Position numbers and translations under genes: made by a program
Notes under the pieces: generated by a model
The model's input: the letters and a program-made list of their open reading frames with translations, nothing else
The model's database searches: none
What the model was told of the DNA's origin: nothing
Part shown: positions 57,356 to 64,000 of the stretch, in pieces
Layout of the letters: every line of letters begins with the position of its first letter
How positions within the stretch are numbered: position 1 is the stretch's first letter
Source: DASZHA01 sp049644325
Lineage (GTDB): Bacteria > Chloroflexota > Dormibacteria > DASZGP01
DNA length: 64,000 nt
Direction: 5' to 3'
Assembly: GCA_049644325.1 (NCBI GenBank)
Contig: JBARRR010000039.1
Coordinates: 38,909 to 102,908 of the forward strand

Positions 57356-57946
57356 GTGAGCAACGCCGATGCGCCGCATCGCCGCGGGCTGCTGGTGGTG
57401 CTCTCCGGCCCCAGCGGGGTGGGCAAGGACAGCGTGCTCAAACGAGTCTTCGAGCTCGACCCGAGTCTCAGCTACAGCGTCTCCTACACCACCCGCCAGC
57501 CGCGGCCTGGTGAGAAGGATGGGGTGGACTACACCTTCGTCTCCGATGAGGAGTTCGACCGCCTGGTGGAGGGCGGCAAGCTGTTGGAGTGGGCCAACGT
57601 GCATGGCCACCGGTCGGGCACCGGCCGCGCCCGCGTCGAGGACGCGCTGGAAGCGGGCAGGGACATCGCTCTCAACATCGATGTCCAGGGCGCGGAGCAG
57701 ATCCATCAGCTGGTGCCGGGGGCGCTGCGCATTTTCCTGGCCCCGCCGAGCATGGAGGAGCTGGCCCGACGGCGCTCCGAGCGGGCTACCGAAGACGCCG
57801 CCGACCTTGCCCGTCGCGCATCTGACGCCGAGATGGAGATGGGATACTCTGACCGATACGACGTGGTCGTCGTGAACGACGACATCGACCGCGCCGCGAG
57901 CCAGATTCTGGATGTGATCAATCGCCGACGCGGGACCCAGCAGTGA
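57356..57946 (+). CDS. gmk: Guanylate kinase
   Basis: Phosphorylates GMP to GDP. The 196-residue product has the P-loop LSGPSGVGKDSVL (16-28), the GMP-binding SVSYTTRQPRPGEKDGVDY and FVSDEEF, and LLEWANVHGHRSGTGRARVE. The common HGNYYGT is HGHRSGT here but the frame is intact. GTG start, 25 bp after rluD; GTGA overlap with coaBC. rpoZ, often between gmk and coaBC, is absent. Confidence 0.94.
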   Translation: MSNADAPHRRGLLVVLSGPSGVGKDSVLKRVFELDPSLSYSVSYTTRQPRPGEKDGVDYTFVSDEEFDRLVEGGKLLEWANVHGHRSGTGRARVEDALEAGRDIALNIDVQGAEQIHQLVPGALRIFLAPPSMEELARRRSERATEDAADLARRASDAEMEMGYSDRYDVVVVNDDIDRAASQILDVINRRRGTQQ

Positions 57947-59202
57947 ATCCTTACCTTGCGCACCGCGCCTTCGGGGGACGTCGCATCCTGGTCGGCGTCT
58001 GCGGCGGCATAGCGGCGTACAAGATCGCAGAGCTGGTCGGCCTCCTGGTCCAGGCCGGCGCCGAGGTGCGGGTGGCCATGACTCCTGAGGCGACGCGGTT
58101 CATCGCCCCGCTGACCTTCGAGGCGCTCTCAGGCAACCCTGTCGCCAGCGACCTCCTCGGACCCCAGCGCGCCCAGGCCGAGGGCGGTGAGGCGCACATC
58201 GCGCTAAGCGACTGGCCCGAGGCCATCGTCCTGGCGCCGGCGACCGCCAACGTCATCGCCAAGCTAGCCCATGGCCTGGCCGACGAGATCGTCAGCACCA
58301 CCGTCCTGGCCTCGAACGCCCCCCTGGTGCTAGCTCCGGCGATGCACTCGCGCATGTGGCAGCAGCCGGCCACCGGCGCCAACGTCGACACCCTACGGCA
58401 GCGGGGGGTGAGCTTCGCCGGGCCGGTCGAGGGGCGCCTGGCCTCGGGAGACGTGGGCATCGGCCGCCTGGCGGACTCCGAGCTGATCCTGCGCGCCATG
58501 CGCGACGCGCTCCCCGGCGTTCGCGACATGGCCGGCCTGACCGTGGTCGTCACCGCCGGCGGCACCCGGGAGCCGCTCGACCCCGTACGTTTCCTCGGCA
58601 ACCATTCCAGCGGCTTGATGGGCCATTCGCTGGCTGCCGTCGCCGAGGCTCGCGGCGCGCGCACGATACTGGTCACCACCACGGGAATGCCGGTCGCCGC
58701 CGGCGTCGACCGCGTCCAGGTCGAGACCGCGGAGGAGATGCTGGAGGCGGTGACCACCCAGGTTGGCGCCGCCGACCTGCTGGTGATGGCAGCCGCCGTC
58801 GCCGACTTCCGTCCGCGACAGCGCGCCGGGACCAAGCTCAGCAAGACCAAGATGCCCGGGGCCCTGGAGCTCGAGAACACCACCGACATCCTGGCTTCGA
58901 TCCCACCCGGCCAGGGGCGCCGGCTGGTCAAGATCGGCTTCGCCGCCGAAACCCACGATGTCGTCGCCCACGCGCAGGAGAAGCTGATGGCCAAGGGCCT
59001 CGACATGATCGTGGCCAACGACGTGTCCGACCCGGAGATCGGGATGGGCAGCCCCGACAACGCCGTGACCCTGATCACGCGCACGGAGCGCCGCGAGGTC
59101 GGGCGCGCGGCCAAGGATGAGATTGCCGACCGCATTCTCGACGCGGCCCTCCTACTGCTCCGGCCCGGCGATACCAGCGGTTCCAAGGAGGCGGTGTCCT
59201 GA
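57943..59202 (+). CDS. coaBC: Bifunctional phosphopantothenoylcysteine decarboxylase/synthetase
   Basis: Two steps of coenzyme A synthesis. The 419-residue product has the FMN-binding CoaC half (ILVGVCGGIAAYKIAELVGL, then AHIALSDWPEAIVLAPATAN with the catalytic His, and APAMHSRMW) and the CoaB half from about 195 (VVVTAGGTREPLDPVRFLGN, SSGLMGHSLA, AAAVADFRP, KLSKTKMPG with the synthetase lysines). PAMH instead of PAMN is common in actinobacterial relatives. A one-base overlap joins it to the next small gene. Confidence 0.95.
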   Translation: MNPYLAHRAFGGRRILVGVCGGIAAYKIAELVGLLVQAGAEVRVAMTPEATRFIAPLTFEALSGNPVASDLLGPQRAQAEGGEAHIALSDWPEAIVLAPATANVIAKLAHGLADEIVSTTVLASNAPLVLAPAMHSRMWQQPATGANVDTLRQRGVSFAGPVEGRLASGDVGIGRLADSELILRAMRDALPGVRDMAGLTVVVTAGGTREPLDPVRFLGNHSSGLMGHSLAAVAEARGARTILVTTTGMPVAAGVDRVQVETAEEMLEAVTTQVGAADLLVMAAAVADFRPRQRAGTKLSKTKMPGALELENTTDILASIPPGQGRRLVKIGFAAETHDVVAHAQEKLMAKGLDMIVANDVSDPEIGMGSPDNAVTLITRTERREVGRAAKDEIADRILDAALLLLRPGDTSGSKEAVS

Positions 59203-59375
59203 TGGCCGAGGACGACCCGGGAGCGGACGTCGAGCCGCACCTGTCCGACATCGAGCCGGTGCCCTCGAAGCACCCGGACGACGAGCCGATCACCGACCCG
59301 CGGGCGTTCGCCTTCCTCTTCCTGCTGTTCCTCCTGGTCCTGGCGGTGATGTACCTGACCCAGGGCCGGGGCTGA
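59202..59375 (+). CDS. 57-residue tail-anchored membrane protein
   Basis: ATG 59202 shares one base with the coaBC stop. The product has a strongly acidic, proline-rich N-terminal region (about 1-34, beginning MAEDDPGADVEPHL) and a single C-terminal membrane helix (about 36-52, FAFLFLLFLLVLAVMYL) with a short basic end (TQGRG). The acidic part should face the cytoplasm. It lies 10 bp before the ParA-type gene, whose own tail looks membrane-binding. No homologue is recognised; coding is supported by the overlap, spacing and clear topology. Confidence 0.75.
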   Translation: MAEDDPGADVEPHLSDIEPVPSKHPDDEPITDPRAFAFLFLLFLLVLAVMYLTQGRG

Positions 59376-59385
59376 GGAGCTCACC

Positions 59386-60336
59386 GTGGCCACAGCCGTC
59401 ATCAGCGTCGCCTCGGGAAAGGGGGGCGTGGGCAAGACCACCAGCGTCGCCAACCTATCCGTGGCCATGGGTCGACAGGGCCTCAACGTGCTGGCCTGGG
59501 ACATGGACGGCCAGGGCAACCTGGCGCAGGCCTTCGGCGTCGAGCTGAGCGCGATCAGGTGGTCGAGCTACCACCTGATGTCGGGCCGGCTCGACACCCT
59601 TGAGCCGGCGATCCAGCGGACCAACTTCCACGGCGTCAGCCTGGTGGCGGCGCACATGGAGCTCTTCGCCGCCGAGCAAGAGCTGCTGGGCAGCGTGGGC
59701 AAGGAGTACATCGTTCGCACCCTGCTCCAGCAACCGGCGGCCCAGAACTTCGACGTGATCCTGATCGACCTGCCACCTAACCTCGGCTTCCACACCGTAA
59801 ACGGCTTTGCCGCCTCGCGCTGGGTGATGATTCCGCTGCAGGTGTCGGGCTTCGCCCTCAGCGGCCTGCGCCAGCTGGCCCACGCCATCCGCCTGGCCCA
59901 GGAGCACCTCAACCCGGAGCTCGAGCTGATGGGCCTGCTGCCCACCTTCGTCAGCGCCCGCACCAACTTCAGCCGCGAGCTGGTGGAGGCCCTCCACCTG
60001 CTGCCCGCAACCCGGGTCTTCCAGCCCTACATCCCGTACACCGTGCGGGTCGCCGAGGGATCCTTGACCGGTGTCCCGGTGGTGGCGACCGGCGTCGCCA
60101 ACCCCGCGGCCACGGCGTACATGGAAGTGGCGGCACACATGTGGGAGCTGGTCAGGGCCGCCCCCGAGCACGTCACCCGCGCCCCGGCGCCGACGATCGC
60201 CCCGCCACCGCGCGCCCAGCTGCAGGCGGTCAACGACGCGCCCGCGGGGACGCGCTCCCGTGTGATACCCGGTGCGCCGGAGCGGCGGCGGGGGCTCTTC
60301 GGCTGGTTCCGCCGGGGGGAGGAGTCACCGTCCTGA
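59386..60336 (+). CDS. ParA-type ATPase with MinD-like C-terminal membrane-targeting tail
   Basis: The 316-residue product has a ParA/MinD ATPase domain: deviant Walker A GKGGVGKTT (11-19), DMDGQGNLAQAFG (about 39-51), VILIDLPPNLG and the Gln/Ser-rich IPLQVSGFALSGLRQLAHA. The DxDxQGN form is that of ParA/Soj rather than MinD. After about residue 255 comes a Pro/Ala-rich linker and a final amphipathic, Arg-rich RRRGLFGWFRRG, resembling the MinD membrane-targeting helix. No ParB or parS is nearby. GTG start with GAGGAG upstream; it lies between the tail-anchored protein and priA. Confidence 0.88.
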   Translation: MATAVISVASGKGGVGKTTSVANLSVAMGRQGLNVLAWDMDGQGNLAQAFGVELSAIRWSSYHLMSGRLDTLEPAIQRTNFHGVSLVAAHMELFAAEQELLGSVGKEYIVRTLLQQPAAQNFDVILIDLPPNLGFHTVNGFAASRWVMIPLQVSGFALSGLRQLAHAIRLAQEHLNPELELMGLLPTFVSARTNFSRELVEALHLLPATRVFQPYIPYTVRVAEGSLTGVPVVATGVANPAATAYMEVAAHMWELVRAAPEHVTRAPAPTIAPPPRAQLQAVNDAPAGTRSRVIPGAPERRRGLFGWFRRGEESPS

Positions 60337-60367
60337 GGCGGCCCGGGGCTGCCGGGCCAGCAAGCCT

Positions 60368-62383
60368 GTGACGCTGTACGCGGAGGTCATCGTGGATCGC
60401 CGGACCGGGCCGGCAACCGGCGCCTTCACCTATGCCGTGCCGGATGAGCTGGCGGGGGACGTACGCGAGGGAGCCCGGGTGGTGGTGCCCTTTGGCAAGC
60501 GCACCGTGACCGGCTTCGTCCTTGGCCTCAGCCCGAAGTCGAACCATCCCTCGCCGCGCCCCATCGAGGCGCTGGCGGAGGAGCCGTCGCTGCTGCTGGA
60601 ACACCAGGTCGAGCTGGCCCGTTGGATCTCCGACTACTACGCCGCACCTCTGGCCGAGACAGTGCGGGCCATGATCCCTCCCGGGGTGCGCTCCCTCAAG
60701 GTCGGCAGCAAGCGGGCCAGGGGCCCCAAGGTCACCAGCCGCGACCGCAGCCTGGCCGCCGACCCGGCCGGGGCGCGCCCGGCGGCGCAGCTGAACCCCG
60801 AGCAGGACGCGGCTGCGGCGGCCATCAAGGAATCCCTGGCGTCGCATGACGGGGGCCGCATCTTGCTCCATGGCGTCACCGGCAGCGGCAAGACCGAGGT
60901 CTACCTCGAGGCGCTGGCCGCCTGCCTGGCGCTTGGCCGCGCCGCCATCGTGCTGGTCCCCGAGGTCTCGCTCACGCCCCAGGTCACGGGGCGCTTCGCC
61001 GAGCGTTTCGCGGGAAACATCGCGGTGTTCCACAGCCGGCTGACGCCCAGCGAGCGGGCCCACGAATGGCGGCGGCTTCGCGCCGGCGAGGCGATGATCG
61101 CGATCGGCCCACGGGCCGCGATCTTCGCCCCCATCCCCAACCTCGGGCTGGTCATCGTCGACGAGGAGCACTCCAGTACCTACAAGCAGCTCCGGGTGCC
61201 GCGCTACAACGCCGTCACCGTGGCCCACAAGCTGGGCGAGCTGACCGGCGCAACCGTCCTGCTCGGCAGTGCCACCCCCACCGTGGTCAGCTACGACAGC
61301 CACGGCCGCGCCGAGGGCTCCTTCCGGGGCGCGCGGGTGCTGGAGCTGCCCCAGCGGTATGGCGGCGAGCCGCTACCCGAGATCGAGATCGTCGACATGC
61401 GCAAGGACGACAGCTGGAGCCTGGCCCGTCCCATCGGTGAGCGACTGGCGCAGCGCACTCGCGACGAGCTGGCCTCCGGCGGCCAGGTGATCCTGTATCT
61501 CAACCGCCGCGGCCTGGCATGGTTCGCACGCTGCCGCAAGTGCGGGGAGGCCGTCGGCTGCCCCAACTGCAGCGTGTCGCTGGTATACCACGGCGTAACC
61601 AAGAGCCTGGCCTGCCACTACTGCGGCCACCGCCAGGCGCTGCCCCAGCGATGTCCCAAGTGCGAGGCGCGTGACCTGCGCACCGTCGGGTTCGGCACCG
61701 AGCGGATCCAGGCCGAAGCCCAGCGGCTCTTCCCCGACGCCCGGACCCTGCGCCTCGACCGCGACACGGCGCGCACCCGGGACTCCTACTACGGCATCTG
61801 GGATGACTTCTCCCGTGGCGGGGCCGACATCCTGGTGGGGACGTCGCTGGTGGCCAAGGGCTGGGACCTGCCCAGGGTGGGGCTGGTGGGCGTGATCGAT
61901 GCCGACCAGGCGCTCGGGTATCCCGACTACCGGGCCGCCGAGGACACCTTTGCCTCGCTGGTCCAGGTCGCCGGCAGGGCACGACGCAGCGGGGCAGGGG
62001 CGGCGGTCCAGACCATGAACCCTCACCACTACGCCATCCGCTTCGGCGTCCAGCATGACTACCACGGCTTCTTCGCCGAGGAGCTGGCGGTGCGCGAGGC
62101 CCTCAACTTCCCGCCCTTCAGCCGACTCATCGAGGTCACCGTCTCAGCCGCCGAGGAACACGACGCCAAGCGGCTGGCGACGGGCTACGCGGAGTCATTG
62201 CACGGCGGGTTGGCCCGGGTCGACGCCGCCGGCGTCACGGTTTTGGGACCCAGTCCGGCCTTCATCCATCGCCTTCGCGGCGAATACCGCTGGTCGCTGA
62301 CGATCAAGGGCGCGGACCTAGGCCCGGTGCTGGGGCTGCTTCCCGAGGGGCGCGGCGTGATGGTGGACGTCGACCCGCTGTAG
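60368..62383 (+). CDS. priA: Primosomal replication restart helicase PriA
   Basis: The 671-residue product has the N-terminal 3'-DNA-binding domain (VIVDRRTGPATGAFTYAVPD), the winged helix (about 75-110), Walker A GVTGSGKT (169-176), DEEH (265-268) and eight zinc-binding Cys in CRKCGEAVGCPNC and CHYCGHRQALPQRCPKC. It then has the helicase C-terminal block GTSLVAKGWDLPRVGLVGVI and AGRARR. GTG 60368 sits at the family start. Position after coaBC is typical for Gram-positives. Confidence 0.95.
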   Translation: MTLYAEVIVDRRTGPATGAFTYAVPDELAGDVREGARVVVPFGKRTVTGFVLGLSPKSNHPSPRPIEALAEEPSLLLEHQVELARWISDYYAAPLAETVRAMIPPGVRSLKVGSKRARGPKVTSRDRSLAADPAGARPAAQLNPEQDAAAAAIKESLASHDGGRILLHGVTGSGKTEVYLEALAACLALGRAAIVLVPEVSLTPQVTGRFAERFAGNIAVFHSRLTPSERAHEWRRLRAGEAMIAIGPRAAIFAPIPNLGLVIVDEEHSSTYKQLRVPRYNAVTVAHKLGELTGATVLLGSATPTVVSYDSHGRAEGSFRGARVLELPQRYGGEPLPEIEIVDMRKDDSWSLARPIGERLAQRTRDELASGGQVILYLNRRGLAWFARCRKCGEAVGCPNCSVSLVYHGVTKSLACHYCGHRQALPQRCPKCEARDLRTVGFGTERIQAEAQRLFPDARTLRLDRDTARTRDSYYGIWDDFSRGGADILVGTSLVAKGWDLPRVGLVGVIDADQALGYPDYRAAEDTFASLVQVAGRARRSGAGAAVQTMNPHHYAIRFGVQHDYHGFFAEELAVREALNFPPFSRLIEVTVSAAEEHDAKRLATGYAESLHGGLARVDAAGVTVLGPSPAFIHRLRGEYRWSLTIKGADLGPVLGLLPEGRGVMVDVDPL

Positions 62384-62396
62384 CGGCTTGACCGGC

Positions 62397-62415
62397 CGGT
62401 CGCGCCTGCCGACCG
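62397..62415 (+). terminator. Short hairpin after priA
   Basis: CGGTCG-N7-CGACCG (62397-62415) is a perfect 6-bp stem 13 nt after the priA stop, followed by a C-rich stretch without U tract. Weak terminator candidate. The rest of the 188-bp spacer to 62571 shows no clear promoter. Confidence 0.3.
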
Positions 62416-62571
62416 CCCCTTGCCAGGCCCTGGAACCGGTGTTACGGTAGCCAAAACCTCCGCGCCCGGGCCGGCTTCCACGGTCCCCCAACGGGAAGGG
62501 AAAGCGCGGTCTCCAATACAGCAACGTCGTAGCAGCCACTTCAGCAACGCGCCCTCACGGAGGACACAATC

Positions 62572-63651
62572 CTGGGATTCAAAGCTCGCCTGCTCGCGGC
62601 CTGCCTGGTCGCCCTGGCCACACCGCTGGCGCAGATGCCCGCCATGGCGGACCAGGTCAGCGCGCTCCAGGCGAAGCGCCAGGCGCTACAGTCGCAGTCG
62701 GCCGGCCTGGGACCCGAGCGCGCCGCCGAGGTGGCTGCGCTGCTTGAGGCGGAGGACGCCGTCAACAACCTCCAGAACGAGCTCAACCACAACGCCGCCT
62801 ACCTGACCGACCTGAAGCGCCAGATCTCCACCGTCACTGGCCGTATCGATGCCACCCGCAAAGAGATCGCCCATCAGCGAGCCCTCCTCGACGAGATGAC
62901 CCGTGGCCAGTACAAGACGATGTCCGCCGACGACCAGCTGGCGCTGATCTTCAGCTCGACCAGCTTCGGCGACCTGATCAACAACGTCATGGCCTCCGCC
63001 ACCATCAACCGCCGCATCAGCGACACCGCCCGCAAGCTCAAGGCCCAGGAGGCCGACCTCAGCCGGCTCTCCGCCGAGCTCAAGGACAGACAAGCCGCAG
63101 CCAAGCAGGTCCAGCAGCAGCTGGCAGAGGAGAACGCCAAGCAGCTGGTCCTGGTTGCCCAGCACGACGCCAACGTCGCCAAGCTCGACGCCGACCAGAA
63201 GGCCCTGGCAAGCCAGATTGCCACCGTCAACAACCAGATCGCCGTCGCGATGCGACCGCCACCGCCGAGCTTCACGGGTGGCAGCTTCAGCTCCGGCGGT
63301 GGCGCCACCAACGGTGGCGGGGCTTGCGGCAACCACTTCGACTACGGCTATTGCACCTGGTACGTTGCCAACCGCCGTTGCATCCCCTGGTTCGGCAACG
63401 CCGACGAGTGGTATGCCAACGCCCGCGCTTACGGCTACCCCGAGGGCAACCAGGCGCGGCCCGGGGCGGTCGCGGTCTGGAACCACGGCGCTGGCTATGG
63501 CAGCGTGGGTCACGTGGCCTACGTCGAGAGCGTGGACCCCGGCGGCTTCACGGTGTCGGAGATGAACTACAACGGCTGGAACCAGGTCGACACCAGGCAC
63601 GTCAGCTACAGCGACGCGGGGCCGCTGCTGGGCTTCATCTACGGCAAGTAG
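62572..63651 (+). CDS. Secreted coiled-coil CHAP-domain peptidoglycan hydrolase, non-ATG start
   Basis: The product (about 359 residues) has a signal peptide (FKARLLAACLVALATPLAQ, cleavage after AMA at about 26), a long PcsB/CwlO-like coiled coil (about 30-225), a Gly/Ser linker and a CHAP domain with catalytic Cys261 (YGYCTWYVANRR) and His314 (GHVAYVE). It should cleave peptidoglycan outside the cell; in relatives the coiled coil is controlled by FtsEX. The first ATG in frame (62635) falls inside the signal peptide. The full signal requires CTG 62572 (or ATC 62569) with GGAGG at 62559-62563. Confidence 0.88.
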   Translation: MGFKARLLAACLVALATPLAQMPAMADQVSALQAKRQALQSQSAGLGPERAAEVAALLEAEDAVNNLQNELNHNAAYLTDLKRQISTVTGRIDATRKEIAHQRALLDEMTRGQYKTMSADDQLALIFSSTSFGDLINNVMASATINRRISDTARKLKAQEADLSRLSAELKDRQAAAKQVQQQLAEENAKQLVLVAQHDANVAKLDADQKALASQIATVNNQIAVAMRPPPPSFTGGSFSSGGGATNGGGACGNHFDYGYCTWYVANRRCIPWFGNADEWYANARAYGYPEGNQARPGAVAVWNHGAGYGSVGHVAYVESVDPGGFTVSEMNYNGWNQVDTRHVSYSDAGPLLGFIYGK

Positions 63652-63764
63652 GCCGCCGCTGTAGCTTCGATTCGGGCTGGCGAGGCCGCCGCGGGTGACA
63701 TAAGATGGCTGCGGCCGGACCCCGCCCCACCCCCGGGCGGCGGCCACCTGGAGGAGGAATACCT

Positions 63765-64000
63765 ATGCATGCATTGATCCCAACCCGGTCGCGCCGCGCC
63801 TGGGCAACCATCGCGGCACTGGTCCTGGCTTTGGGATTGGCGCTACTCCTAGCCGCCGGCAAGCCCGCGCGGGCCGCCAACGGCGTCAGCATGACGGTCA
63901 ACACAACGGCCGACGCGGCAGCCGATCTAACCCACTGCGGGAATCCGGCCCCGACCTGCAGCCTCCGTGACGCCATCACGATCGCCAACAACGACACCAA
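63765..64000 (+). CDS. Secreted CSLREA-domain (beta-helix type) protein, 5' fragment
   Basis: ATG 63765 with GGAGGAGG 7 nt upstream opens a frame running to the window end (78 codons seen). It has an N-terminal basic region (PTRSRRAW), a hydrophobic signal segment (about 13-32), a likely cleavage after ARA, and then TVNTTADAADLTHCG followed by CSLRDAITIAN. The latter is the CSLREA signature found at the start of secreted right-handed beta-helix proteins. The repeat region must lie beyond the edge. Confidence 0.8.
   Translation, partial: MHALIPTRSRRAWATIAALVLALGLALLLAAGKPARAANGVSMTVNTTADAAADLTHCGNPAPTCSLRDAITIANNDT

Noticed and set aside
58342..58368. CoaBC PAMH in place of the PAMN motif as a catalytic defect
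   Set aside because: From memory PAMH is frequent in actinobacterial CoaBC proteins, so it is a lineage variant rather than an anomaly.

Overview
The window is high-GC, gene-dense DNA from a free-living bacterium with a peptidoglycan wall. I found no phage, transposon or CRISPR sequence. Gene order in the right half follows the Gram-positive/Terrabacteria plan: mraZ-rsmH-ftsL-ftsI through ftsA-ftsZ with a DUF1290 gene beside ftsQ, then pgeF-yggS-yggT-ileS, a DksA-like gene, lspA-rluD, and gmk-coaBC-priA. With MmpL, PPOX and acyl-CoA dehydrogenase genes, frequent GTG/TTG starts and many genes that look leaderless, this suggests an actinobacterial, Chloroflexota or Dormibacterota-like lineage. 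The sequence alone does not decide between them.

Region 1 (1-31.8 kb) is mixed metabolic and housekeeping DNA in short operons on both strands. It holds an ACT-domain malic enzyme, an M20 peptidase with a beta-hydroxyacid dehydrogenase, an SbcD/SbcC-like (YhaO/YhaN) pair, an M24-fold protein beside a PPOX flavoprotein, an acyl-CoA dehydrogenase, a TetR-MmpL operon with two palindromic operators, tRNA-Leu(UAG), a probable R2-like ligand-binding oxidase, a DedA protein, a DUF4395-thioredoxin-PD-(D/E)XK group, PlsC, an isolated trpD, a GH1 glycosidase, TrmK, an RNase HI-type protein and a pentapeptide-repeat protein.

Region 2 (31.8-48.1 kb) starts with RNase P RNA and a leader carrying a promoter and three 10-bp-spaced MraZ boxes. 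The division and cell-wall cluster follows, mostly joined by 4-bp ATGA/GTGA/TTGA overlaps: mraZ, rsmH, ftsL, ftsI, murF, mraY, ftsW, murG, murC, murB, ddl, ftsQ, DUF1290, ftsA, ftsZ. murE and murD are absent from it, and MraY lacks a normally invariant catalytic Asp.

Region 3 (48.1-64 kb) holds nrdR behind a possible NrdR box, a hydrolase, pgeF-yggS-yggT without sepF or divIVA, ileS with a swapped HIGH signature (GLHH), an FMN hydroxyacid dehydrogenase, a DksA/TraR zinc-finger protein, lspA, rluD, gmk, coaBC, a 57-residue tail-anchored protein, a ParA ATPase with a MinD-like C-terminal amphipathic tail, priA, a secreted coiled-coil/CHAP peptidoglycan hydrolase, and the start of a secreted CSLREA-type protein.

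Most worth a second look: the GLHH IleRS, the Asp-to-Gly MraY, the ParA plus tail-anchored protein pair, the recurrent leaderless promoter layout, the 23-codon ORF coupled to trmK, and two genes whose conserved N-termini require a CTG (or other non-standard) start.
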